Shown here: positions 1 to 14,100 of the stretch, in pieces
Position numbering within the stretch: position 1 is the stretch's first letter
Layout of the letters: each line of letters starts with the position of its first letter
From: Tubiluchus corallicola
Lineage: Eukaryota > Priapulida > Priapulimorpha > Priapulimorphida > Tubiluchidae
DNA: 64,000 bases
NCBI GenBank assembly: GCA_030141605.1
Contig: JAQGDQ010000236.1
Span: 278,001 to 342,000 of the forward strand
Direction of reading: 5' to 3'
Position numbers and translations under genes: made by a program
The notes under the pieces: model-generated
The model's database searches: none
Told to the model about the DNA's origin: nothing
The model's input: only the letters and a program-made list of their open reading frames with translations

Positions 1-1037
1 GGCTCTACTCAGGTAAGCACTGTTATTACCTGCTAATTGATTTGTCTAGGTTGAGTTTTAGACATTTTACAAGCACATAAGTAATTATTATAACACGTAT
101 TGAAAGTATTCTTGGTGCCATTGCTAAGAACTGGCAAGGAATTTGGATATTTACCCTTGTTTGTTTGTTTTCTGTCTGTCCATATTGCATCTCAGGAAAT
201 TATGGACTAATTTCAATGGAACTGTGTTGAAAGATGAGCCATCGCTCAGCTTGGGACCAAAAAGTATTGCCCTGGTTATAGTAATGATGGGAAATCCGAG
301 AGAATATAGAGAATGCACTTGGTGACTAGTGTCTAGTTTGCATTGCCAGTTACAATAACAAATTCTCTGCTTACTGTTTCTCGTAAGTTACCAGTGTCGT
401 ATAATGTTCACTAGACTAATGTTCAAGTGTTTTAATAGTACAGCAAAGCATAAATCTTCACTTAGCATTGTTAGCGACATCTTGTTTTAATGACACTGGA
501 TATCTGACACCTTTTACCTTTTTTTCGCTGACACACGAACACTTTTGCCTTGTTTTAAGTATTCAGAATTTATTAACTGTGCTTTGATGCTTTGTAAAGA
601 TACCAGAGGTAGCAGAAATTACAACTAGTGCTTGTTGGAAACTACTACAATGTGTTATTATTGCATGATTTATTACTGCACCTTGCTAAACCACTGACTG
701 CGTTCAAGGTAATGAGTCATTGTCAGTGTCAAATAAAGTATTGCGACCAAAGTTTTACCACAAGTCACCAATAGCATTTATACTGTTTTGCTTGTCAACT
801 TTTCCTTTCTATCTTTCTGCTGTCGGTAATGTTGGTTGCTAAGTCTGTGTAATTTTTCTCTTTGATGGTTAGGTTGTCAGTTCTACATATGGAGATCTGA
901 ATCCGGATGATCCAACTGCTGGTGCATCCATGACGCCAATCGCTGCTCAACCAGAAGTAGACGTCGTCGAAGATACAAAATGTTGCTGCTTCCGTAGGAA
1001 AAAGAAAACAAAGAAGAAAACAACAAGAAGAAAATAA
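1..1037 (+). CDS. CSNK1G: Casein kinase 1 gamma, C-terminal exons (partial)
   Basis: Two coding exons are visible: 1-12 (encoding GSTQ, followed by GTAAGC) and 873-1037 (after TTAG, ending in TAA). Joined in phase 0 they read [20 protein letters not shown], then a tail with EDTKCCCF and a lysine/arginine-rich end. This is the diagnostic C-terminus of CK1 gamma. In the family the CCC motif is palmitoylated and anchors this Ser/Thr kinase to the plasma membrane, where it phosphorylates LRP5/6 in Wnt signalling. The kinase domain lies to the left, outside the window. The intron is 860 bp. The gene converges on DCAF12. The identification rests on the tail alone, but that tail is unique to the gamma subfamily; which vertebrate paralogue (G1, G2 or G3) it matches cannot be said. 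Confidence 0.93.
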
Positions 1038-4000
1038 CCTTGTTAGACATTGTTTCATTTTCATCATAAATGCCATGCATTCTTGCAGCGTGGTTTCTGT
1101 TGTCATGACAACTGACCAAGTTGACTCCTTAAGCTTTTTACTCTTGTTGTGGCACTCCATGCTTAATCTATCTGCTGTCATCTTTTGCCCATTGCATCTA
1201 TTTTATACATGTGCAGTTACAGAAAGGCTTGAAATTTAGATATTTGTGCTTGCACAGTTTTCGGGTGCAGAACATTGATTTCCTTGCATTACATTTCAAT
1301 CTACGTGTACGTGTTTTGCTCTATGCAAACAGAAAAGGTAGTAATATCGCCATGCAGAGATGAACAATTGAGGTGGCGTTTAGATAGACACACTGCAGTA
1401 CGGTTTTGGCTTCTATTGCCAGAGTTCGCAGTAATTTTGTTTCTGTGATGTAGAGCTTCACAGACAACGACATTTTTCTTTCTTTGCCTTTTTTACTGTT
1501 TGTAAACATCGTCAAGTTGGCCATAATTTATTTAGTCAATAACTTCTTTGCTAAGTAATGATGAAGTCATTTCAAAAGCTGGAACTTGTTGTCGCAGCTG
1601 GTTAATTTTGATTGACGTCCAGTACGCATTCGAAGACTCTCCTGTTACATTATGGGTGTTTTACATTACCATTCAAAAATACTGCAGAGCAGATTTTCTT
1701 CAGCCATTTTCTGAAATGCAATATGTGCAGCCTTCATGTATAATGACTACAATTGAAGCATTTTAATTTAGTGTGCTATATTTACTATTTATTTGTTTTA
1801 TAATATTGTAAAGAACCCCAAAGCTGACCAAAGCTATGAAAACCTTCAGCTGTATTTTTTTATGAATAAACTAGTCACCCCTCTAACAAAATTTCAATTT
1901 TTTGTCTATTTTTGCTGTTCCACTGTGACATCTTTTGGTAAAGATGGATGCTTTCAGCCTGCATTCAGTTTTGTTGCAGAAAAATTCACTTTCTAACAGT
2001 TAATTCTTTTGCACTGTGTAATACTTTGCTTAAGTCGAAAAGAAAATGTGGTTCTGAAAAAGGAAATCATTAGCAACGAAGCTATTTACCAAAATAGGAA
2101 GTTTTTCCCATCATGTAAGAGATCCAACTGCATATAGTGGAATGGCGTTGGAGGTCTATCTTTTCTTTTCTGAGAACTTTCAGCTTGCGACACACTCGTT
2201 TAAATTTCACAGTTTTGTTAGTTAAGAGTGGAGGCACTTTTTACAAATTTTGTGCTTCATGGTTTTTCAAATAATGTACTTCTCACATAGAGAGACAGTA
2301 TTTTAAGAACGGTATGAGCTTTTGTGGTCTTCCCATTGATGTTGTAAATAACCTCAAACAGTCTGCTCTTTTGCATGTGCTGCCACTTTATTTTTCATGC
2401 TAGATGATTTTTAGCTTCTACGTTACAGGGTGTTTACGTGTCACTAATATGTTGATTTTGATATTTGTGTGACTGCGACGTAATATTTTCAAATGGATGA
2501 TAAGTGCGTTGATGCTATATAGTGTAATGTATTAACATGAATTGTTCAGCTAGTTGTTGATTTAATTGATCTTAGAGTATTAATAAGTGTTAATTTTTTA
2601 TGGCCTTATATAGAAATGTTTGTACAATTGTTGCACTGCCTGGTGTTAATAGGTTTATGTGGTTCCTACAGTCAACATAATCACATCATTTTCTGCCTGC
2701 TACTAGCTTTTTATGATGCAACTGTCAATTGTTTACAATGAGCATTAATGACTAGTAGCACGAGAAGTATAATGGACTAATTTCCTTGCACGAAGGTGCT
2801 TTATTCAGTTTTGCTGCAATTATTGCGTTAACTAACACATCTGTGTGTAATATTTTTACGAGCTGTGCTGTAAATTGTAAACGTACTAAAGTTTGAACAT
2901 TAGTTAATTTTGTTATAACAAACTTACCGAAAAAGTTCTCGTACTAAACAAAATATAGATTAAATGCACTTAGCGGTAATGTCGTTGTGTCATGGGGTCA
3001 TTTATTTAAAGACGGTGTAATTCTTTAACGAGTAAGAGTAAGCCGGGCGCTTTTGTATAATTTTGTATTATGCAATTTCTTCTTGGTATTTTGCTACATC
3101 TGAGGGATCACTGCATCATTTGTATCTTCCATTCATCTTCATTTGCTTTCTTTTTTAATTATCAAAATGATAAGTAATTAATAATCGCCTCCAAGAAATA
3201 TATAATTTTCATTGAGCATCTCTCAATAAAACTGATAACGGCATTAAATTTTTTGTGAAGCAGATCTAAAAGCGTTTTTAATTCTGCTTGATTAAGTCAG
3301 AGGTATATTAACTTTTTAAGTACTAATTACTGCTAAATTCCCAGTATTTCTGACATTATTTTATGAATCTTAGCATTTGGCAAGCTTTGCTTCTTTAAAA
3401 ATATCTTCTCTGACGAAGTTATACATGTGCTAGATTATCAGCTTTTCTTTAGCCAGTGCAACGATGGCGCTGTTTGTTATTTACTTGCTTTGTTTTTGGC
3501 CTGTTTTGTTGAGTAAATGAGCTGCATAATCTTTGTTAGCTCAACTTTGCTGTTAACTTTCATCAAATTCCCGAGTGCTTCTCTGCATATATAAACATAA
3601 CCACCTAATCTATATTTCATTTAAATTTTAGCAATTTTGTTTGTCCAGAGAGATGCGAGTTGAACAAAATCGACTTTAGTGCAGTGCTATTATGTTTTTT
3701 TGAAGTTTATTTTGACTGCAAAAAGACAAAGATTTTATTAATGGGTTTCTATAAAGAAATGAATCCTTTCTGCAACTTACTTGTTATGCGGTTAAGAGTA
3801 GTAGCTGCAAGAATAGAGTAAGCTTAATAACAGTGCATATGATCAACAAGCAGTTTCCACTGTTTAATAATTAATAGGGATATGTCACTAATAAGGATAT
3901 AAAATTATTAAAGCGAAAAAAATGTATATTGCTTTTTTATGTATACGTTTTTCAGTGACTGCTGCTCTAAGGTTCTGTTTGGTCTTCTGTCAATAGAAGT

Positions 4001-5061
4001 TCATTTATAGCATAAAAAAACGTAAGAACTTGATTTAAACGGCTACGATAATTGATAAATTATTTAGATTAATTATTTACGTATGCAATTTGTGCATATG
4101 TTTATTAATTAATAAAGAAATCCCACAAAGAAAAATCCCAAAATATGTAATGATTAAGATTTTAGTGCATGGGTTTTAGGTCAGGTGGGAGGAGAGAAAA
4201 ACCAGAAAAAAACACTAAATTATTTTTGAGACTTTGTTCTAATCACTTATTAGTCGCAGAATATGCAGCACAGAAAAAGATCCAGTTTCAACATCTTCTC
4301 AATCTCAATTTCTTGGTGGGATTTTTTTATTAATTGTTTCAATCTTTGATAACATTTATTTTCGTATTATGTACGTTGAAGGAACAGAAACACTGCAAGT
4401 TGATGACACTTCGTTAAAATACTATTTTCATATGCATAGACTTATTTAACGTGTTCTGACTGCAATTATTTATGGAGTATTTTATAATTAACTTGATGCA
4501 AATATAACATCATTTCGCATCAATAATTAGGCCTTTTGTGCATAAATTAAAGTTTGCCATGTTGTACAGTTTGTTTTTATAATGTTCCAGTTGCTTTGAT
4601 GAGAGCAGGTGCCGATGCTTTCATGTTATCATCCTCGTAACTCCCATTTTTGTCTATACGAACTAAATGAATGAATAAATATTAATTTGTTTGAAATAAA
4701 CAAGCGACTTTAACTGTACATATCTGCTCACATCATTTTTATAATTATACGTCCTCGTTACAAAATAAATAATGCATTTGCATTAACTGAACTAAAACAA
4801 TAAAATAAAGTCAAAGCAGCAATTATTCATTAACACAGCAGACAAAAAATGACGCATGGAAACTGCATTGCTATGGTTACTAAACAGTTATGTTTTTGCA
4901 AGTAAATCGCTTCTAGCTTGTGAGAATTAATATAAAAATTTAAAAGAACCTGATATGATATAATATTTATTAAAATACGCACAAAATGTATCACACTCAT
5001 CAAGCATTCCATTTTTACAAAATACAGTATAATACAGAAAACACTTCACTTGACAAACATT
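1038..5061. other. CSNK1G 3' UTR and convergent intergenic region
   Basis: There is no convincing coding sequence in this 4 kb of AT-rich DNA. It must contain the CSNK1G 3' UTR. AATAAA hexamers that could serve it lie at 3225-3230 and 4674-4679, and the sequence does not show which is used. The short open frames here (about 795-1181, 1321-1996 and 4830-5012) have no recognisable motif and no splice context. Confidence 0.6.
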
Positions 5062-5067
5062 TTTATT
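5062..5067 (-). terminator. DCAF12 polyadenylation signal AATAAA
   Basis: An AATAAA on the minus strand lies 35 bases after the DCAF12 stop codon. It predicts a very short 3' UTR with cleavage near 5045. It is inferred from the hexamer and its position. Confidence 0.6.
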
Positions 5068-5101
5068 TACAGTGAATTTACACTAGTAGCTAAAACAGGC
5101 A

Positions 5102-8100
5102 TCATTGCCACACAGCAGCATAGTTCCCCGATAATCCGGCAGGAAGCGGTCCCCCAGCAGTGAAGAGTCTGGTACCGCTCTCATCGTAGCAGTGAGCATA
5201 GATAGCGTTGCGCTGAATTTCATTAGCAAACAGTTCTAGGAAGATTTCATCACGTTCCTAAGAAAAACATTAAAAGCACTTCAAACAGTGTGCCAAAAAT
5301 GTTTCACATTCTAACTGGAAGGCACCAGTTATGTAGAATGTACATGCATCTAATATCTGATACTTCTGGTACTTTAGTGCCCCACATTACAGGATTTTTA
5401 CAATGTTAACTTCCAGTCCTGCCACAACTTGCCGCTGAGTGCTGCAAACTGGTATGCAGCATGCCGAGCTACATGGAAAATGCATAGGCATTGACACACA
5501 TATGCGCACAAGAAATGTAGGGACTATGAAATAGACGGGGAGGGAGGGGGGAAGAGTGAGAGAAGCAAAAGGAAAATAAAGAACGAAAATAATGATATAG
5601 GCGTGCTATATTATCTTAGATGCGGCAAGTAACACAGCACATAACACATCGCGCAGATGCTCTTCGCTAGAATCATTATGAAATTTCACTAAAATCTTAC
5701 CAAGTATCCCTGCCCAGCAACAAGAGCACAGAGCTTTGAATAAGGACACTGGCATTCCAGAAACTTGTTGCACCGTATGTCGTAAAATAACACATGCCCA
5801 TTGCCTGTGCCAATTGTCAAGATACTATCCCTAAAACTGACAGATCTGATGCCTAGAAAACATTGAAATGCCACCTCAAAACAAATGCAAAATAATGAAG
5901 ACATTATTTCTTAACAGTCTCTTAACAAATAAAAAAGTTAGGCAGCCACATACGTATTTAACAGGAATTCCCATTTATTTGCAGAACCATTTTCATTTAA
6001 AGGATCTACATTTAAAATAGAAAGTTTGCACAAAAATTTAAGCATCAAGTGTTATCATCATTTACGGATGATAGAAATGTTGTTTGCAAATATTAAGCTT
6101 GTCATACACAGATTCCATCGTAAACAGTATGGCATTTTTGCAACATAATAAATTAAAAATAAGCACATAATGTTAAACCACATTTCCATAAAAAATTTCT
6201 TAATGAGACTGATGTTTCTTAAGACAACAAATGTATTGCAAACTCACCGCAACCACGAAAAGGCGACACCAGATAGTTTGCCATGTCAAGCGTTCGTGTG
6301 TCTATAAAACTAACATGTGATTTGGAACCCACAGCATAAAACTTGTACTGTTCTTGAATTGTCAAGCAGACATTTTCCAAACAGTACATTAACTTTTTAT
6401 GGTATTTCTGTAAAAATGCAAGACTTTTGTTAGTTAAAATTGAATGAATGAACACAGAGTAAAATTCTGATTTGTAATAAAAATATGGAGTAAGCAAAGC
6501 TGTGAACACTAAGCCAATCAAAAACAGAAAATCCAAAATGCAGAAATAACACAGTTGTAGAAATGTATGTGAATTTCTTAATAAGTACTTACCTGTTTTA
6601 GTGTCTGTGCATCAAAAAGGTGCATGTATGCACTGAGTGAAAGAACAGATATCTCCTGCAATGAGCAAAATTAAATATTAATGTTACTTGACTTTTCTAT
6701 GACTGTGAAACTTATAAAAACGACGTCTTAAACCTTCCCAAGGTAATAAAAGTGATTCATCATTTTAGGTAGTTCTGGTCTGCTGCCACACGTCAAGTAT
6801 CCATGTTGTTTAAGTTGACTATTTAACAAGTATTTCTTCAGAACATCTAGATACATGAACAGCCATGTTCATCTTGGTTTCTTCACAGGTATTAGTGAAT
6901 GATGTTATAGTGTAGTATGTGGAGAATCTTGTGGTAATCTGATGACATGTCAAATTCATCTAAGCCGATGCTTTTGTAAATCTGTATAACACCACTTCAG
7001 TCATTATTTTTCGTGAAATTGTACAGATCCTGATTTGAAATTTGCTTTGGCAACAGCTTTTTACATAAAGGCCTTTGGAAAGTATCGATTTCATTTTTGA
7101 CTGTCCACAATACAGAATTACACAAGAATGCAGGTTCTACAAGTGATGACAAAATATGCAGTTTAGTTTCTGTAGTGAGATTCAGATTTTCAAAGATGTT
7201 TGTAAGCTTAGATTATGTAGTTGTGGCTATTTTCAGTGCCTAGTAAAATACCCGTATATTTACATTTCTTCCAAGAAGTATTACCAGTATGCTGTATCGT
7301 GTATTGTTTTGTTTTGGTGATCTTGTCTTGAACGTAGCTGAAAACCAGTTGCAATTCAAGGCAATATGGGCAATCCAGGCTGCCAATAACTCAAGATACC
7401 AATTTTTGCAATAATTTACCACACAAATGAAACACAATCAGATTTGTTTTTTAGGTTTTTAAGCTATAGAATCCATTCATGCACTGGACAATGGTCAGCT
7501 AATGGCTGCGAAATTATATCGCATTCATGCTGTTAAACTCTTCTAAAAATGAACGATTATGCTGAAATCCTGTTTACTAGAACTTCGGCTTATTAAGAAA
7601 AGCTTACAAACTAGTCATAGCAAAGAAAGTTTACGAAAACAACAATTTTTAATCAAGGTAAAGATATAATTTACGGATTTTTTCAAATGCAACACTATCT
7701 GGATTACCTGCATTTGACTATTGTAGGCCAGGGCTCGTATTTTCTCTGCTCTTTGTACTTTCTTGACTGTCAGAGGCCTGTAAATAGGATATTTTCCAAC
7801 TTTGGTCAAAGGAGTTGAACATGACACCACGTGGTCCTGAACTCTCCACAGTGCCAACCTGCTATCTCGAGCACCTGGTTAATTAACAGAAAAACAACAT
7901 GTAATCTAATGTAGTTGAACAATAAACTGCTTAGGTGAACATTAAAATGAATGAAAATGTTTAGAAAGGAACTTGGTGAACTTTATTAAAAACAGGTGCA
8001 GGAAAGATAAGAAAGAGTTTCAACTCAAAGGTCAAGAAAGGGGTACCTGAAGTAGGTTTCAGAAAAATTGCCTTAAAAATTATAATACGTTATAGCAATT

Positions 8101-11100
8101 TTATGCACGTGTATCACTCGCATTGAAAGGATTTTAGTTTGTTTTCGGTTTAAATCTCCTGCAATACTATTTCAATCGCGCCATTACATCACATCGTATA
8201 CGCACAATGTAACAGGGGAAGAAAAGGCAGTGTTAAATTATCTACCAAAAAACTTTCAGTGCAAATCTATATTACTTAGCATTTTGCTTACCTGCTGGAA
8301 AGATTTCTCGTTAAAAGAAATTTTGTTTGTTTTCATTTTAAATCTCCCGCAATATTGTTCCGAAGTCGCCATTACTTGACGTCACTGCGCAAACGTAAAT
8401 CGGAGAAGAAAAGCCAATGTTAAATTATGTTCCCAAAAAAACTTTCCGTGTTATATTACTTAGCTTTTGCTGGAAAGACTTACTTAACTAGAAATATTAA
8501 TTTAAAATGTTTGTGCCAATTGGAAAGTGTCGCTGGCTCATCTCCAGGGTGTACAACTCACTAACCAAAAAACATATTTTTAATCTTATTGACCAGACAC
8601 AATAATTTAAAATTTTACTTAGTTAGTGAGGTGTGCACTACAAATGCTCTGATTATTTTTTCTAACTTTACTTAGTGTTATCTAAACTTGTTTCAAATGA
8701 CTTATCATCAAAATGGCTGCATGTAACGGTCATCGCGGAAGTTCAAATTTACAAAATTTATACAACATTACTTCTGACACAAGCCCTGCATGCAAAAAAA
8801 GCAGTATTGTAAGTGGTACAAAATTTCAAGCTTTTTAAAATATCTGTTTAAGCTTTTAAGCTTTATATAAGTGGAGGGTTTTCTTGTGCTTTAAGGAAAC
8901 TTAGGAAAAGCTACAGTTTGATTATAACAAATGCCCACTGTACAGATTAATTAAACATTAATTAATAACCCAAATTAACTCAACTAACGAGCAATTAACT
9001 AAGTGGTAAGTGGTAAAGCACATTACACAGTCATTCTTTCATACAATGACAGTAACCAAAAGGATTGACAGTTAGCTTTAATGTTTCCCAGTAATGTTCG
9101 ATTAATGCCTCTGTCTGATGCAGCAGTGTCAGAACTACTCGAACTGCATTTAGTTTTGCATGAAGATGCAAATGTTCGGCGCAAGCAGCACTTCATGCCA
9201 CTGAGTTTACCACATATTTTGTCACCATAGATGATACAGACCACGTGAATGTGTAAGTATAAAGCACCATTATACCCTTACCTGAAACAAAAAACTCGTC
9301 ATCTAACCATATCATATCAAATATCCAATCAGTATGACCACTCTGAAATAAAAATTTACATTTGTTATTAAACAATTACAATGCACTAGCTGCTAATATA
9401 AAAACATATGCCAGCACGCATGATTTAGGCTGGGTCTACATATTTTGTTGCCCTAAACAGAATTAAAATACACTTGAAATGAAAAACTGATATTTTTAGC
9501 CGTAGCATGTTAGATCCACATCATCCATTCGTCTGGCATTACACAATACATACATGCTATCACATTTGACACGGAAAATTCATATAAAATAACATCACAC
9601 AACTGACAATGATCAACGAGTTTTGTAGTGCATACAATACAAGATCAGAAGATTAGCTGAGTGTGGTCATGCTGCAAACTTGACTTTGGGACTTAGACAT
9701 GTTGGGTCTAGTTAATAAATAAATAGGTGACCAATGTGAAAACCATTTTTAGAGATTTACCGTCAGTTTTTCTCACTGAGCAAAGATATACTGCATATAC
9801 ATTTGCCAGGCCTAAAACACTGTTGCCAGTTTATTGTTTTATCTCAGAAAATTATACTTGATAATATTTCATATCTATAATGTCGGATAAGTGAGTGTCA
9901 ATCTTGCTGCCAATGAGGTCACATTTATTTATTCTACGTATTAAAATTGAATGCTTATAAATACTACAGCTGCTGGCTCCTGTTTTATTCCTTAACTTGG
10001 CAGTGATTTGCACTTAACAAAATAATCACATCACAATGTCAACCATGAACAACTGACTGTACATCGAAAATACAGTAGTGAAAGAATGAGCAATCATACG
10101 GGTGTTAAATTAACAGAATGAAAATGAATAATGCAGGTTCGTGTAGCTGATACCAAATTCTACAAGCAAATTCATAGAATACATCTTTAGAGCATAAAAT
10201 TTCATTATTGTAAAATAAGCTACAGAAATTAGTGCACACACACATGCATTCCAGGCATGCTGCAAAAAAGTCTATGGAATGGCACCATGATCCAGTAACA
10301 GTAAGTCAGGAATGTGGAAATCATACGACATACGGGAACACTGAAACTATTTGTATTCAATACTGTTGTATGACAGGATTAACTGTACAATTACAAATAG
10401 ACTGTGAATGTTCAATGTAGCCAGTGGATTTTAGAGCCATCTGTAAAAAATGTTCCTCATATTTCGAACTCAGGACATTTTAATTTGGTCATCACAAATT
10501 CTGGACACAGCTTCAGTCACATTTGGCTTGATATAGGTTTTACATGTCAAATGTAGACCTGCGTTAACTCAAATGTAGATTTAGGTAATTCAAATGTGTC
10601 TTGGTAACCCAAATGTAGACTTTGGTAGTTCAAATGTGTTAACAATGGTTTTCAAAAAATCTTGAGCGCTTTTGGTAAGTCAAATGTAGACACATGTCAA
10701 GTAAAATGTGACATTGGTATCTCAAATGTGGATAGGTGGTAAAGTTTAAGGATGTTAAATTTAATCTTCTTTAATTTCAATTTAATAATTGCTCTTAAGC
10801 TAAAATAACAACGTTATAAGTTCACTAATATTCTGCAAACTTTACATACCATTAGAACTGTTAGAGAAAACAATACATTCTTAAAATAAACAATGTTTCT
10901 TGAGAGAAACTAATTCATTAATGCAATCCTTTCGCAAGTCAATATCATTCTGTCTTGTATGAATGCATCCTAACAGTTACCAGTGGTAATAATCTAAAAC
11001 AAATCCACTATCTATAATCACTAATCAGGTACTATGATTGAAACAGAAAAAACTGGAAAAATTGTTGAGCAAAAACACTAAGATTTCACCAGATGACAAA

Positions 11101-14100
11101 ATTTGTTTGCTTTACTGACCTCTCCAACGTACACTGGGTCAAATGTTGGTAATCTGTACACAGCTACAGCATTCGTGTGCTCTGCACCAGTAGCTAAAAA
11201 TGTTCGTGAGGGGTTAACGGCGATGCTATGTATTCCACAAGGAGAGTCGGGATCGATGTTCATTGGACTGCATTTTAGAATAGGTATCCCAGTTATTCTG
11301 CGAGTAAGAATGTCGATTACAAAAATCTGGAAAATGGGGAAAAAGATTTATAAATCCATCATAGTAAAATAAATAGAAATGCTAGAAATATCGCTTCCTT
11401 CCAATACTTGTATGTAGATATTACATTCGCTGAACTTATTAAAGCAAAACTGGACCCAATCTTAAACTACAGCTCAAAATAATGTAACATGTGAAAGAAT
11501 TATTACCACAGAAACCTAATTTCACGTTTGCGCAGCTAGTTCTTCACAGTTACTTGTATTTCGCATTCACTAGTTTAATGGGCATTAAAGCCTGTATTTC
11601 GGAAACGTCTTGCACACAAAATAGGTTGGTGTGATTCTCAGTTCATAGGTGTTCAGTTGTGATGTAGTGGACACATTCGAGAACTTAGATTGAGCACAGT
11701 AGTAAACTTAAAATTTGAATTTTAAACTAAACTGTGCTGAATTTTTTCATACTACACTGAATGTTGCCCAGTGCCATTATATTTCAATTTTCAAAATTTT
11801 CAATATTTTTGCAAACACATTTGTGCTGTTGAAAATTATGTGCAATTATCGTACCATCACTAATTGAACTTGCTGACCATTAATTAAGCTTTTAACCTAT
11901 TATTAAATTACCAGAAAAACTATGGCAATATTACAGGTGGTACAGTGCATACTTTAGTAGGGGTATGATATGAAAAATCATCCTGTTTTCCTTTAATATT
12001 ATTACTGGCATAATGTATGCACAGCTATTAGGGCATTTCCAATATTATACTTACAGAATTACATTTAGTCACGCAGACAACATGACGACTATCCAGCCAC
12101 TCGGCATCAAAAACTTTATTCACTTTTCCCAGTTTTATTTCTTCCTCATTCAACAAAACCGGGATCCACTGCGACACGTATGTGCCAACTGCTGCTTGTG
12201 GACGATACTTATCTGCTCCTAGCAACCGCATCCGTTGCAAATCACTATTAGAGTAAATAAAATTCAAGTAAGTATGCACTAAATTAACATTTACGAAAAG
12301 TAACAAACCCAGAAAAGAACGCCTGCAGTAAAGATAATACAATAATAGATAATAAGATATTATACATGGACAATTATACAACTGCCACTACAGGACCTAA
12401 CTGGTAATGGTCGGGTAATACAGACGTCACTATGAGACATGTCTAGAAAGGATCGTGAACTCACAGGATAAAGCTTCAAAAGTAGAAACATTTCAAAGGG
12501 GAGGACAGAACAGTGTGAAGCATCTTGTTGTCGAGAAGCAACTTCGATGATTGGACCATGTAATTAGGATTAGGTTCAGGCAAAATGTTCTACTGTGAAC
12601 TAGCAAAGACCTATCAAGGCACCAAAATTGAAGAACAGGGATCATTCAAAGAGCTGCCTGTAAATGTGTGGTTCTGGTCATGCAAAAGTTGAAATCCTGG
12701 CACCAGGCAGATCGCTATGATGATGTTTGGCAAGAGCAAAGGTGGAGCAATTTAAAGCTGAAGAAGTAGAAAAGATGGATGACAGACAATGCAGGCACAT
12801 CCACTAACATCATAAAAAGTTCCTCAGCAGTACTCTAAGTGGGCATGTCAACGTTGTCAGAGGACATGTGGATCTACAACTGGATGCTGTAGTCACCTAA
12901 GAAGTCATAGATAAGGGGAAGAAATGTCATTATCAGAAGTGATGGACAACTTAAAGCAAATAAGCAAAATGGCAATATAGACTAGAGATTAAACACAGGA
13001 TCAGTTTAACTAAAAAACTAGTAATGATAAGCATAGCAACAGTTTGCACTCCAGGTCAACATTAACACAATCATTTTGTTTAATTGTGTCGTTATTTGAG
13101 TTTACTTCAAACAATGACATTTGTATGATAATTTCTTGTCAGATCACAATTTTCATGAGGAACATGATGCTCAAGTTAAAACTGTCACTTTCTAGACTTT
13201 CATGCATGTAAACATTTTTTATATAATTCATCACAAAGTAAATAGAGGGCTCAGCAGTAGAGATGACTTATGTTGACATTCATACTGAGATTGGAACAGG
13301 GTATAATCAAGGATAACCATTTAAGATGAGTTAATGTACTGTCAGAAAAATGCAATTCTTCAGTCTCTATGAGCCACGAGCTGTAGATCTACAGAGAAAG
13401 TCTTACACATGATCATCCACACTCATTGAAGTATCCTGTTTGCTTATGCAGGAGGCACCGCTTAAAAGACTCACAATTAATGTACTCTATTCCTTAATTG
13501 ACTCAAAAACGCCTGGTATGGGCCGCTTCTATTCAAATGTAAATAAAAACTGTCGGTAATTGACTCAAATAACTTCGCATAATTGACTCAATATTTCACC
13601 TACTTAAAATAAGACATTTGTGTGTGCCCAAAGAGCCTTTCCTACTTTTATGTAATCATTGATTCGTTTTTGTGCACTATAATATATTTGGAAACAATCA
13701 CGTTAAGTACCGTTTTGTTTGTAAGCAGGTATGTTTATCATGCGCTAATATGCTAGCCTAGTGGTTATGCTTTGAATCTGTTACCCGTTCGTCCACTGCA
13801 AATAACCTCGTCACCCAAGAATTTCTGGCGGTTTCCTTTTGAAGCTCTCGTAGCAAATCAGTAAACATCAAACAGCAAATAGGAGCATAGAGTTAAGAAG
13901 TTTGAAAAATGGAGCATAAGCATAAAGATTTAACAGTTGAGAAGACTTTTTAATTTATTGCTAATTCACTTACATAAATTAGTATTTTAAAATATTTTTT
14001 AAATTTTTAACAAAGGAATTTAGGCATTACTTCGCTTCTAAAATTCATTAAAAATCTTTGCAGTGCATACTAAGCGGATGACGCATACTTCTACACCAGT

